Positions 52,536 to 63,870 of a stretch of 64,000 nucleotides of DNA are shown one piece after another. Source of the stretch: Marsupella aquatica (taxonomy: Eukaryota > Marchantiophyta); NCBI GenBank assembly GCA_973895155.1, contig OZ316892.1, forward strand, positions 19,964,001 through 20,028,000. Direction: 5' to 3'. Position numbers and translations under genes: made by a program. Each line of letters begins with the position of its first letter. The first letter of the stretch is position 1. Under the pieces are notes generated by a model. The model was not told where the DNA came from and searched no databases. It saw nothing but the letters and a program-made list of their open reading frames with translations.

Positions 52536-54895
52536 TTTTTTATTTTTTAATTATTATTATTATTATTATTACTTTCATGAAGGGCAGAGCCCGGGAAACT
52601 TTATTCAACAAAAAAGGCAATACAAGATCTCCCGCCTGAGAGGAGGAGGCAGGAACGAGCAGAAAGAAAAGGTGGCTGAAAGAGGGAGCACACCCACGGC
52701 AAGGGGGAAGGGAGTCCTCCCAAGCTGCCCAAGAGAAGGGGGCAGACCAGAGGTGGAGAGGACTCCCAAGATTGGGAAGAAACATAAACCATGAAACCCA
52801 ACCATACAGCCCCAGGAGACACCAAAGCAACAATCAACCCAAGACACCAGCCAAGGCACGGCAAGGATTGAGCTGAGCACCACTCTCCACTGGCCGCCAA
52901 AGCAGGTCCAAGAGTCCACCAGCAATAAGAGCAGTCGATAGTAACCAATGACCACGGCGCGGCCCCAATTGCATCAGGGTAGGGAACGGCATAGAGGCAT
53001 AGTCCAGTGACAGGAAGCGAGTCAGAGGAAAAAGGGAATTGATCCCCCAACATCACCGAGAAGGAATCCCGCTACAAAGGGAAAGTCCAGCATGGGTAGG
53101 GCAAGAAATGTGATCGTCGAACCTCGAACTTCCTCCTCTGCCCAGATTATGAACTGCAAAATGGCCCAGACAACCGGCTGCAAGATGTGCAAGATGTGTC
53201 CCCGAGAGGGATCAAAGGAGAGGAATAATAGCTCGGTGGTGCCAGGAAGAGCGAAGAGACTGCTACGTTAGGTGAAGAAGAACCCCGCATCCAAGACCCA
53301 AAGACGAGATCTAGCCACCAGTGTCAAAGAAATGATTCCTCGTCAAAAGGAGAACCAAGTGGAGAGTGGAGAGAGCCAAACCCCTGAGGAGAACCAAGGT
53401 TAGTATCCGAGCAAGAGTGTAACTGAGGGGGGACCTGGGAAGTGTATAAGAACACATAGTATGTTCATTCAGATGAAGACCTTCCTACTGCCAAACGAGG
53501 AATTTATGATCAGAAAAGGTGCCATATCGGAGCACTATATTGTTGTAATACTATGAGAATGGTCATAATTTCCCAAAGGACAGACCGAAAGAACCCCACT
53601 ACCTGTGAGAGTCCCGGGAGGGCAGAACATATCAACAAAGCTGACCCCGAAGGATCAAAAGGGTGGGTAAGAAGGAGGATCGGCGCTCCAATGCCAGTGA
53701 GTCATGTCGGGGACGGGATCCCCATCTGTTCCGAGATGGTGAGGGAGAGAGGACAATATCCAGGCCGGAAAAGAAGAAACAGCATCTCCACAGCAAGGGC
53801 AACCGATAGAGAAGGAATCCAGAGTTCCAAGTGAGCCAGAATAGGAGCATCAAGAGTCAATGATCAATCTGAAATCCGAGCGAGTCCGTGTGAAAATAAT
53901 GTTGAGCAGATAAAGGTAGCACACCGCTCGTGATAAGAGAAGCAGTTGGATCGAGAAAGAGAGCGATGGGACAGAGATGAGATGAGTGTAGCTTCATGAG
54001 ACACAAAGCGGAGGTCATGGAAGAGGAGGGATATGGTTGATAGCCAATCCACAATGGGAAGCGGAGTACATCCGCGGGGAACACAGAAAGGACAAGCTAT
54101 CGCTCAAGAAAGGGCCACAAACATATAATTGACTCTCACCAATACTATATATTGGGAACCGAGCGGACAAGAAAGGCTAGGCGATACTCCCAGTAAAACA
54201 GGGCCCATAGAAGGCCAAAGAGAACGAAGAGGGTGCTGGACAAGGGTGATGGAAGGGATGATAAATACGATAACTGGACAACGGCTGAATACCCAACCGA
54301 AAACAACAACATCGCGAGTGATAGGCAAGGAACAAAGGACGAAAGTCAGGGAATACGCCGGTTGGCTAAAGGGCTGGAGATGTATTTCTGCGCATAATGC
54401 AGCCTGAGCCTCTTTGTTTCTGAGTCGGAACATATTGTCACTGAGCGAAGGTGTAGAACAACGGAGGACGCTGCAGCAAATGGTGAGAAGATAACAGACC
54501 GGGATTGAAACTGAAAAATATTACAATTTTTCCAGAGCTGCCACACAGTTTCATATATAACGAAGAGACGAGCGGAAGATCTAGGGGAACGGCTTAGGGA
54601 CAAGTCCAAAAGACTGATGAAAGAGGTGCCACGAGGGATGAGAGAAATCGCAGGCATTCTCTCATAGAACCAAGCCGTCCGATTCCAGGCCATAATTGCC
54701 TGTGGACAAGAGAAGAAGAGGTGCCGGCTGTCTTCCGTGCATTGTCGACAGAACGGGCAACACCCGTCGCCATGCCCACATTGAAGAGCCCGCTTACTTG
54801 TGATTAGCCCTGCAACCAATACTCTCCAAAGAAAAATCTTGCCCCGATTAGAAAGGTCAGAACACCAGATTCTTCTCCATCGTCGTTTGATGAGT
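52536..54895 (-). mobile_element. 5'-truncated LINE (L1-like non-LTR retrotransposon)
   Basis: The 14-bp direct repeat TTTGATGAGTTTTT flanks it (52522-52535 and 54896-54909), as expected of a target duplication. The 3' end is at the left: on the minus strand it closes TTTCCCGGGCTCTGCCCTTC followed by a (TAA)n and A-rich tail (52571-52536), a common plant LINE ending. Only the zinc-binding domain downstream of the reverse transcriptase and a roughly 1.8-kb 3' region remain. The true 5' junction is uncertain by about 10 bp because TTTGATGAG also occurs at 54886-54894. Confidence 0.85.
54346..54885 (-). pseudogene. LINE reverse-transcriptase zinc-binding domain fragment (zf-RVT)
   Basis: The minus-strand frame reads RRWRRIWCSDLSNRGKIFLW, then CCPFCRQCTEDSRHLFFSC, followed by AWNRTAW. 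This is the family pattern W-x3-W, K-x-FLWR, CPxC and HLFFxC. The frame runs on upstream into flanking DNA because the insertion happened to keep it open. No polymerase domain is present, so it is a non-functional remnant. Confidence 0.9.
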
Positions 54896-54909
54896 TTTGA
54901 TGAGTTTTT

Positions 54910-57247
54910 GCCACTAACAATAAAGAAATCCAACACGCAAGCCACAGTGCACGAGGCAGCTCTATGTATGCATACCATCTCAGTCTAAATCTCTGTTTGG
55001 GAGGTCTGGGAAGTAGTTAGCCTTGCAGGACAACCCAAGAATAAAGCATCTTGTTTTAGGATATGTAATGACAGTGATAAAATCCACAAATGTTGTTTAA
55101 TTTGTAATGGTCTTCTTAATCTAGCTGTGCCCACGTAAGTCAGAAGGAGCATGTCAATTTTAGATTCAAGGGGCCAACTACGGCAATTATGCAAGTTAGG
55201 AATTAAGTGAGAGCTTCAGCAAAGTGTCATATGTGTCTACATGGACGCCAACCAGGGAGAGGTTGCAAGCCAGGTTTATCTATGTTTCCCTCCAGACCTA
55301 GAGAGCTCACACCTCAACGTCGAGGATCAGGAACACGATTCCTTTTATTTATTGTTTCAAAATCATTTTTTACTGACTAGTAAAATCCAGTAGCAGAATG
55401 AGCCAGGCCTAGAAAAGACCTCGTCACCAGCATAATTCTGAAGGTTCTTTCTTCTTGGCCAAGTCAGCCAATATCATTTTGTGTGGGGAGAGGATGTTAG
55501 GATCATTCTTTATCTAATTATATTAGATTAGTTTATGAGCAATAGATTTCATCATCGTCAAGGATAACTATCAAATTCTGGCTAAGGGGGCCTTGGCTAG
55601 GCGGGAAACTTCTAATGGAAACATTTTAATCAATTTTTGCCAAAAGTGGCTATCACGACTTTTCACTCAGGTGGAATCTATCTAACTTTTGCCACAAAAG
55701 AAGGCTGCAAGACACTTCCCGACACGAGGCCACGGTAAAAGACACACCAATCATCTAATGTGCAGACCTACCACCACCTTTTTGGCACTGTAAAGAGAAA
55801 TGGATATCTCACTATTAAAGTCAGTGCATAGAAGTATTACGTACCATTCTATATAACCCCAGCAACTCCTGCAACTTTCACTGAAGACAGCAATAGGGCG
55901 TCTCAACCCTCAAATTTGATGCACCTGAACTTAGTAGTTAAGGTCACGGACAATTAAAGTTATGGGCTGCCAAATTGTTGACCCACAACTATTTGCCATA
56001 AAGATTTGTTGTATGCCATGACCATAAGTCACTGTGGTTAATGAAAACAGAAAACAGAAAAAGATACAAAAGTATGTGAAAAAACTATAACCATTTGCAT
56101 GGCAGAATCTATCATTGTAACTATGAACCTTTCAGACACCCTAATGCCACCAATCTAACCTGAGATTGAACCCAAAGAACTACACTTCACCTTAATTAGT
56201 GTAACTCAAACAAAGCTTGCAAATGCGTCATTGCAGAATACCTTATCAAATATCAATTGCTTGTTCGCTCTTTGGTTGAAAACGAAAGCCAAAGAGTGCT
56301 CGCATCAGATTATTTTTATGTTTTCTTGTTTTGAAAAGTCCCTCGAAAGACTCCTGGCTACATTTATTTATTGTTAGTGAGCTTTACAGAAGAAGTTAAA
56401 AAACTCCACGATGACTCGGAAAGTTCAGCGTATTGTCATCAAGTCAATCTTTTTCGTTGTAGAAATGGGCAGTTCATATTATTAATGACCTATAGTACAA
56501 GTGAAGTACAAGCACAGAGTCATCAAGTCAATCTTGCGAGGTCACCAGAACATTCCATTCCGAGGAGTCCCGGTAATTGCACATCAAAAGTGTGCACTCT
56601 ACTGTATTGGCACAGTCCCACATGCTGGGATGCTACGCCCAGTTGTTTGGGAAGTATTTCTTGCACCTAAGTTCTTTCCGCCCGAATTGCTTGTAAAGAT
56701 CTTTCTGTTCAGGGCAACCTTGGGCACCCGGCTGACCTGCCCAGCCCATCTGCCCATACCTGCCATTATGCTGCCCAGCACCGCGGCTGCCCGTATGTTG
56801 CTGCCCAATCTTCCTCTGCCCGAACCTCGCCTGCCCGCGGTTCACCAAAAACATTTCGCCCCCCCTGCCCACGTTCTGAAGGGCAGGTACTCACATGCTT
56901 CGGACATGGATGGAATTCGAGTCAGGCACAGACGGAAAGACCGGGCAGCCCTGTGATACCTTCGGAACTGACTAGAACGTTGCCGCACACAATTCTCGTA
57001 CCTCGAAGATAATCATATTTCCGTTGACGCTTGTCACGGTATGAAACAAAGACGGGTAGCAAAAGCACAAGGTAATTGTACCGGCTCGTCAAAGCATGAC
57101 ATCCGCGACCCGTGAACGTCTTTCTCCTCTTGTCTTTGTGCCCAGCTCTCAGTCCTATGTGTTTAGGGTTTAATGTCCCGCAATTTTGTAAGCCCTCATC
57201 TCTGAAGAACCACATTCCATACCATTGCGAGGTTGTTGGGGGTCACT
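54910..57247. other. Intergenic DNA upstream of the 451-aa gene
   Basis: No exon recognised. The 15-mer TCATCAAGTCAATCT occurs twice (about 56436 and 56522). 56720-56880 is a run of irregular CTGCCC repeats that gives Pro-rich or Gly/Gln-rich translations depending on strand. It may be a degraded gag-like tail or only simple-sequence expansion. Confidence 0.45.
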
Positions 57248-58721
57248 ATGGAAGCCGCAGAGCCCGTTTCAATTGCGTCCAATTGTCTCGAAGCAATTGA
57301 AGGGACTCATTTTAGAAAGGTCCTGAATGCTAAGCACCTGAATAGGCTGGACTGGGATTGTGTCATTCTCGGGTGCCCTAGCGCGAAAACTTGGGCGAGG
57401 AAAGATCGAATCAACGAGCATTGGCGCTGGTGCCATAATGGGGTCGTTCAAATTACACAGCTTGGCAAGGGAGGGCGGAAGCCCATAGACGGCAAGGAAG
57501 GGAGGAACGCCTCAAATGAAGAGATGCTTAAACTCATGCGAACCAGGCACGGCTTCTTTCCCTGGAGGTGGCAGCAAGCCAAGAGCTTGAAGCTTCAACA
57601 AGAGAAGAACTACGTGGTCAAGCAATTTCTCACCCGCCACTTGGGGTACCTTCAGCAGGGTCCTCCACCCCGCCCCGGCCCACTTCCTGCATTGTTGCTC
57701 GCGTTTGATGTTGTTGACCCTCCATATTTGGATACATGGGATCACCTTAAACACCACGTTTATAGGGTGTGGTTACTGGCACATTTGAAATTTGTGTTGT
57801 ACGATCGTGGAGAAGAAGCGAAATCCTTCCGGGACTATATGGGATCGAGGCTCTCTGCATTGCATGACAGCCGGGCCGCACTGAAGGGGGTGAAGAAAGT
57901 CGAGTCGGACTCCAAGCTTCATGCATTACAAAGTGTGGTGTCAGCTTATCACGACCGAGGTGAACAATTGACTGAGCTACTCCGCGAAGCTCGGGCTTAC
58001 ATGGACGAAGCTGGTGCACGGTACTGGTATGATGCCTTCCATTCCGGTCCAGAGTGCGAGATAGAGGAAGCTGCCACCATGAATTATCTTGACTGGCGAT
58101 TCAGCTCTTTAGGAAAGGAAAGAAAAATGAGCGTTGCCAAAACTGGAATTGCTCATCGCAGGAGGCGTCTTCTTGAATTAGGCGTGGACGAGGACGAACG
58201 CACAGCAAAAATTCAGGTACCCGCTCAGTCTCCACAACCTCCGTTGTTTGAGAATTACACTTTACAACACGACCATTGCCAACGTAATGAACACAGCCTT
58301 GTGGTTCTGCACTTATATTGGGTGCTTGCTATAGGGTAGGTTTACCGATGCCGAACAAGATCTCTCCGACGACGATGAGAAATTTAGAGCCCGTGTGAGC
58401 AGGTTTGAATTGCACCTGGAAGTCACCAAATTTGTTTTGGACAACCCAAAATTGAAACCAGCGCCTTTGGGGGTCTGGGCAGCTACATTCCAAGTTGCCG
58501 ACAGAGATTCCCGGGATGATAAGCTTGTGGTCAGTGCTAGTGAGAACCGCGGTTCCATGCAGTGGGAGCATAGGGCTCAGGCTTTTTTGAAAAGCTTATT
58601 CCAAGCCACCGATGCTGTTCCTTTGCGCCAAAGTAAAACCAAGCGAACCGGGGCGTTGGTTGGGCACAAACGAAAGAAGGCAACAGATGGGACTAGGCGT
58701 TCGACACGAACTAAGCCATAA
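57248..58721 (+). CDS. Uncharacterised 451-aa protein with a C2H2-like motif and a basic tail
   Basis: I do not recognise the family. Exon 1 is 57248-58216 and exon 2 is 58335-58721, with a GT-AG intron of 118 bp in phase 0. The first exon alone is a 323-codon open frame. Residues C38, C43, H58 and H63 form C-x4-C-x14-H-x4-H within WDCVILGCPSAK and NEHWRWCHNG, a spacing that could bind zinc. The middle is helical and charged with aromatic clusters (GFFPWRWQQAKSLKLQQEKN, HHVYRVWLLAHLKF). Exon 2 has an acidic stretch (DLSDDDEKFRARV) and ends in a basic tail (GHKRKKATDGTRRSTRTKP) that looks like a nuclear localisation signal. The start is the first ATG in frame, an upstream in-frame codon being TTG. 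It could be a DNA-binding protein of a domesticated transposon or a lineage-specific nuclear factor. Confidence 0.75.
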
Positions 58722-60232
58722 GGGCGGTGAAAAAAACTCCATACATGAACCATCTGCCTCATCGGCACTTTGGATCCAGACATATGTGAACCTGCGAGTC
58801 CATACTTACTACAATCGTAATGTTTCCAAACCTGAATTCTTACGTAGCGCAATCAAAACCAAGCCTGGATAATTCTGAGGCTTTGGAGCATTGCATCATT
58901 CTTACACGACCATGTGTCCAGATACTTTGAAATAGAACACAGAACCCGCATTCATACGAAAAAGCGTTCTCCATATTTCAAATCAATTAAATGGCGAATG
59001 ATAAAGTCATATTCATTATGTCAAATCCCTCTGTGCGCCCGTGAACAGTGTGCCTGTATTCGGGTTATGTTTGTCAAATGTTTGCCATAATCGTGGTATG
59101 TGGCATTTATTCCAACAGTTCGCCCTTTCGTATTGTTGGCTATTCGTATCGTACCGCGATGTTCAATGCAATTATTCGTAATCGTGGTATTGGGGATTCA
59201 TCCATTTCCCGGTACACATATGTTATGGGACGGCCACGGAGGGTAAAGGTGGGTATCGCCGTATGTATGAATGTCTCCATAAAACTGTGCCAACAGCAAA
59301 CTGGACGGAGTATGCAAAATTATATCACTGCAGACCTCGATATCTCTCACTTTGATCAGCGTTACATGTACAACCCTGTGCTTTGAGGGGAATCATGATC
59401 TACGCTTGCTTCACAAGGGATCGAAATAACGGTAAGCACAGACTTGCAATTTGGTTGTGTTTTCTGTCATGGGCCCTGTGTAGCGTATTATTGTGATAGT
59501 TGCATGAAACAGCTTTGTGCCGGAGCAGGGAACAGTGACATTTCAGTTCTCGTGTAATGAGATGAGAGAAGAGGAGAGGAGAGCAGGGGGGAGCTATCAC
59601 TAACCTCTATCATTCTCCCCTTAACTGCTCTCTTCTCCTGCTTGGGTCATATTTTTTCCGAAACAAAAACTAGGCTTTCTCTAAAAGCTTCTTCCCTGTG
59701 TACTGATTGACACAGGGTCGTCATCTCGGAGATTCCTACACAACCATTAAATGGCCCTTCTCCCTCCACTGCCTTAGCCTTCTTGTCAAACTTGGTTTAG
59801 GAATATATGGCCTCCATGAATCTCGACCCTGTTCCTCATGGATCCCTTTTACTCAAAACCACTTTCTACTCGACAAGCGAGACCCAACGCTCTTGTTGAG
59901 TATCTCATCAAGACTAATGTCTGGTTCTAGGACATGACGCTGAAGCTTAGGGTTTAGGGCGAACTAACCCATCCTTGTCCGATCCCCATAATCTAATTAT
60001 TCACATTCATGAAACATTTGACGTGAAGAATTTGAGCCCGACAGTTCTTTTCTGGAAGCCGCAATAGCCTCTGCCGTCACATGTAATATTAGCGTTTCAT
60101 ACCACAATGCAAAATTTCATGCCATCAAATCAATGACTGCTCACAGTGCATTTCCACATTCCGACGTTTGACCTACGGCAGGGGCATGTTATGCATTACG
60201 TGTTGGTGATAATTTATCCAATCGTTCTCTCA
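58722..60232. other. Intergenic DNA with one imperfect hairpin
   Basis: No exon recognised. 59573-59640 folds into an imperfect stem: the purine-rich GGAGAGGAGAGCAGGGGGGAG faces its near complement CTCCCCTTAACTGCTCTCTT. The remaining sequence has only short frames. Confidence 0.45.
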
Positions 60233-60709
60233 TCGCTGCGCTACTTATCCTTCACTGAGGTCTACTGTAGTGTTCATGGTCGACAACATACATTTGATCT
60301 AATCAAACCGTGATAAATTGGATACCAAAACTAAGTATCATTGTATGTCTACCACCCATCAGAGTCAAAGTCAGTATCATCATCATTCTGCGAGTCACTG
60401 GTTTGGCAAATGTCAAAATGCAATTTGGAGAATTGAGTTACCACATTTCAACTGCGATTAAAAAATCAGGGAAACAACCCTGAAAAACAAAACTACACTG
60501 TAGTATCACAACACCAGTCGATAAAATCCGGCATCGTGTCCCTCGCTGCGCTACTTATCCTTCACTGAGGTCTACTATAGTGTTCATGGTCGACAACATA
60601 CATTTGATCTAATCAAACCGCGATAAATTGGATACCAAAACTATGTATCATTGTATGTCTACCACCCATCAGAGTCAAAGTCAGTATCATCATCATTCTG
60701 CGAGTCACT
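60233..60709. repeat. Direct duplication of 167 bp, 310 bp apart
   Basis: 60233-60399 and 60543-60709 differ at only about three positions (near 60267, 60310 and 60344 of copy 1). Both copies include the minus-strand end of the small broken gene annotated at 60659-61000 (tail DSQNDDDTDFDSDGW and stop), so its 3' end has been copied. Confidence 0.95.
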
Positions 60710-61000
60710 AGGATGGTTGGCCTCATGATGAGCTCTCGCCTCCTCCTTTGCTCTCTTCAAATAAAATTCCGAGCTCCTTGCGCGCTCCTTGCGAGGTTTC
60801 TTTACCGCCCGCTTATTGGGGGCCTTCTTGACCCGCAGGGCCCGGGCGGGACAAGGCACCGCTCCTTCCTACTGCTCCAAAGGTGGTCGTGGAGTTGCCC
60901 GTTCTCCTGAAGGCTGCCCCTTAGTGGCGATATTAGATTGAGCTGCAGGGGCCTTGTCATGGCCTGCCTTTGCACCGTCCTTGTGGTTTGGAGGAGCCAT
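60659..61000 (-). pseudogene. Small lysine-rich gene, broken by one in-frame stop, 3' end duplicated
   Basis: From ATG 61000 the frame reads MAPPNHKDGAKAGHDKAP and on to RPPLEQ, then TAG (60869-60871). The same frame then continues to TAG at 60659-60661 with KKAPNKRAVKKPRKERARSS, KRAKEEARAHHEANHPSD and an acidic end DDDTDFDSDGW. Without the stop it would be 113 residues. The charged, repetitive make-up resembles no family I can name. A spliced model avoiding the stop is possible, but no good intron is visible. The upstream half could also be a separate start and the second part an independent frame. Confidence 0.4.
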
Positions 61001-61712
61001 GGAAGTGGGAAGGAAGCTAAAATGGAGCAGTGAGCGAGCACAAACTCCCTTGCCTGCAATGTGCTTAGGTTTGAGCACTATGATAAACATTCACGAAGGT
61101 AGGCCACTTCCTATCGACAATTATGTTGTGCAGAACCTCGTTCCTCTAGGTTTATATGTAATTGGATACAGGGTACAAATATGAAGACCATCTTCGCATG
61201 TTTACGTTCTTGCATCGCGGAGCATCGTGGAAAGGCGTTAGTGCGCATCTATGTCAGTCAGTGCCAATCGCGTGTCGCGCCCAAACTGCTTAATACGTGA
61301 GATTTATAAATGTTGTCATGGTATGATAGTAGGACGGAGGTGTACGCCTTCACCCCTGCCGGTAATCACACATCAAAATGTGGCTGCATTCATTGATCGA
61401 TAGACAAAAACTTGGGATATCACGGTATGCACGAGGTGTCGTACATAGTATGTGTCGTCATTTGATGTGCACCCGTCCTCACCTGGGCCAGCAATTGTGT
61501 CCAATAATCATAACCATACCTTCACGCTAAATCACGATCACGAGCCACTGCCGCTTAGGTTCCCTTCACATACCAATCGCCCCCATTGGCCGACACCTAC
61601 CAGAATTGATGCCGAGCACACTTCAAAAAGTACTAATGTGCGACCTGCACTCATGGATTCACGGAATTCATGTATGTTCTTCACAGTATGACACTACACC
61701 TTAAATCAAGTT
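61001..61712. other. Intergenic DNA, nothing recognised
   Basis: Short frames only. No repeat or domain was seen. Confidence 0.5.
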
Positions 61713-62030
61713 AATCTTCCTCCCCTCATCTTTCTAGTACAACTCCTTGGGTCCACATACTCCCGAACAAGATTAGCTTATCTTTCTCCCTCATCTTTCC
61801 GTTACAACTCCCTGGCTCCACATACTCCCATAACAGATTAGCTTACCTTTCTCTCCTCATCTTTTGTATAGAAGTCCGTGGGTGCACATACTCCCACAAA
61901 AGATTACCTTATCTTTCTCCCATAAAACAAAGTCGGTTTAGGGACTTGGCTCAACATATTCCAATAAAACAAGCTGAATCTTTGCAATTTAACTTGTTGC
62001 TCCACATACTTCCATATAGCATGCTCATCC
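61713..62030 (+). repeat. Tandem repeat, 66-bp unit, three clear and about two decayed copies
   Basis: Units start with CCTCATCTTT at 61723, 61789 and 61855, each with TCCACATACTCCC (or GCACATACTCCC) and AGATTA-CTTATCTTTCTC. Decayed units follow to about 62030 (CAACATATTCC, CCACATACTTCC). A single relative of the unit start (CCCCTCATCTTTCTATTA) recurs at about 62560, just before the ORF at 62672. Confidence 0.85.
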
Positions 62031-62671
62031 TGGAACATGCTTTATTTTTTGTCTTGTAGTGATCTGAAAGTAAATAAAATATGAGAGCATAGAAGTGCTG
62101 TTATATAAGTAAAGTGTCTGCCAAGAAAAGCACAGTGACCAAGAAAAGGTACAGTCAAACAATGCTACGATGTGTGCACTTAACTCAGGGTGCCTTATGA
62201 ATGACACTTCTTACAATAAAAACCATAAACCTAGGAAAGAAAAACATGAGGAGAACTTAAGAGGCTATGCATTCATGTTCTTCAGCATCATTTCTCTCAC
62301 TCGTGGTGGTGGAGCCTTTGGTTTCATCTCTAAGAAAACACATATTGTGAAAGGGGGCTGCCAAAATAAGTTCAAAACACTCTAGAATACCTAAAACTAA
62401 AGGGGTCTAAAAATTAATTAAAAATGTATAGAATACAAAGGCTGCCCCTTGATAAGGCAGATTGAAATGAAAATACATGACACAAAAATCTCAATAAGAC
62501 AAAATCTGAAATGTGCATTCACCATATAGCATATACCAGCTTCGAAATAGTAAGTTAACCCCTCATCTTTCTATTATAAGTTGTAATTAGGTGATTATGA
62601 AGGGTTGAACTATAGAACTCCTGCTGGTAATCCTTGTACCCATTTTTCATCCTACCAAGCCCATTAGGGTT
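62031..62671. other. Spacer between the 66-bp array and the 230-codon ORF
   Basis: AT-rich. Holds one stray unit start of the 66-bp repeat and the left copy of a 17-bp direct repeat (62582-62598). Confidence 0.5.
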
Positions 62672-63368
62672 ATGGTTTACTTAGCCAGTTCCATCATTGC
62701 TTCATGGACCGGCAAGAGGAAGATCAACTGGGCCCTAGTTCTTTCAGAGGTCATCGCCAAGCAGGTTGCGGTTGTCACTACTACTAGCCAAACTTATTTG
62801 ACACCTTACTTGGCGCATGTCTACTGGACGAGACATTGTTTGTTACCAGTGGAGCTGAGCGATTGGAGGAGGAGAGTGAGACACTTTGAGCTTCCACAGC
62901 CAGAGTGTGCGAGAGAGCTGACTCCACCACCTACGACATCACCGACACCCCCAGTGCAGCAGGCGACACCACCAGAGGTACCAGGGACGACTTCTTCCAC
63001 TTTTGTGACTTCCACCTCTTCCACTTCATGGACTGATTTTATTGGTGATGCTGAGAGACTAGCTAGTGTGGCTGGTTTCAACCAGCATTTGGTTGCCGAG
63101 GCTACACGACTTTTGACCTGTACCCCATCCCAGTTACTTGATTGTATTCGGAGTTTGATTGCGGATCCTCGTTCTACTCCACTTCCCCCTGCCTCACCCT
63201 TAGTACCTTCCCCCCAGCCTGATATCCCTATGGATGTTGAGGAGCCAGAGGTACCGATAGTTGATGCATGTATTCCTCCTACATGTACACCCACTCCCGA
63301 GCACCTTCCTTCTCCCATCCCCGAGCCTTTACCACCTTCACCTGTACCCTCTGTAATTAGGTGATTAT
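62582..63368 (+). repeat. 17-bp direct repeat bracketing the 230-codon ORF
   Basis: TGTAATTAGGTGATTAT occurs at 62582-62598 and 63352-63368. The second copy supplies the ORF's last codons and its stop (GTA ATT AGG TGA). It is long for a target duplication and may instead be the trace of a recombination. Confidence 0.8.
62672..63364 (+). CDS. Probable transposon-derived protein, 230 aa, Pro/Thr-rich tail
   Basis: The first 80 residues (SIIASWTGKRKINWALVLSE, TYLTPYLAHVYWTRHCLL) have the W, helix and short-Tyr-block pattern common in gag-like N-terminal proteins of plant elements. I judge this by look, not by a search. The remainder is low-complexity Pro/Thr/Ser with one helical island (FIGDAERLASVAGFNQHLVA). 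The stop lies inside a 17-bp direct repeat, so the tail may be cut short. A GACGGC-rich repeat tract begins about 200 bp downstream. It could be the 5' part of a retrotransposon continuing past the right edge, or a lone relic. Confidence 0.45.
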   Translation: MVYLASSIIASWTGKRKINWALVLSEVIAKQVAVVTTTSQTYLTPYLAHVYWTRHCLLPVELSDWRRRVRHFELPQPECARELTPPPTTSPTPPVQQATPPEVPGTTSSTFVTSTSSTSWTDFIGDAERLASVAGFNQHLVAEATRLLTCTPSQLLDCIRSLIADPRSTPLPPASPLVPSPQPDIPMDVEEPEVPIVDACIPPTCTPTPEHLPSPIPEPLPPSPVPSVIR

Positions 63369-63561
63369 TCCAAAAAGAGAGTTAAAGTATCAAAACCATA
63401 AATTTTTAAAATTTTTAAGTTTTTATAAGGCCCTTTAAGCAAAATTAAGTTAGTATAAGCTCAAATGGGTAAGGATACCATTGGAAGACGTCAAGGCTAC
63501 TCTGGTTTTCACATATTAGACATCAAGACAGCAAGAAGTTGAAAGGAGCTTCAAAAATGAG

Positions 63562-63870
63562 GTGACGGCCTGGACGGCCTCCTCGCAGGGACGGCCGGGA
63601 CGGCGCCGTCCTGGACGGCCTCCTCACGAAAGACGGCAAAGACGGCGCCGGCTTGGACGGCTTCCACACAGGGACGGCAGGGACGGCACCCATTTTTCGC
63701 TAAGGACGGCCGACTCCTTCCGCGCCGGCCCGCATGAAAAACTCGAGGACGTCTTGGACGGCCTCAACGTAGGGACGTCCGGGACGTCCACCCCGCCACG
63801 ACCTAATGTGACGTCCGCGCCGGCCCAAACCTTTTTCTCCATTTTTCTTTGAGGGACGTCCATGGCGGCC
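63562..63870 (+). repeat. GACGGC / GACGTCC-rich short repeat tract
   Basis: About a dozen GACGGC hexamers in phrases such as GGACGGCCTCCTCGCAGGGA and TGGACGGC, then GGACGTCCGGGACGTCCACC. It is GC- and CpG-rich in an AT-rich setting. The longest frame through it is Arg/Gly-rich and most likely a by-product of the repeats. Confidence 0.8.

Noticed and set aside
56599-56872. Gly/Gln-rich minus-strand frame resembling a gag tail
   Set aside because: Explained by the CTGCCC repeat; no zinc knuckle, LTR or neighbouring pol was found.
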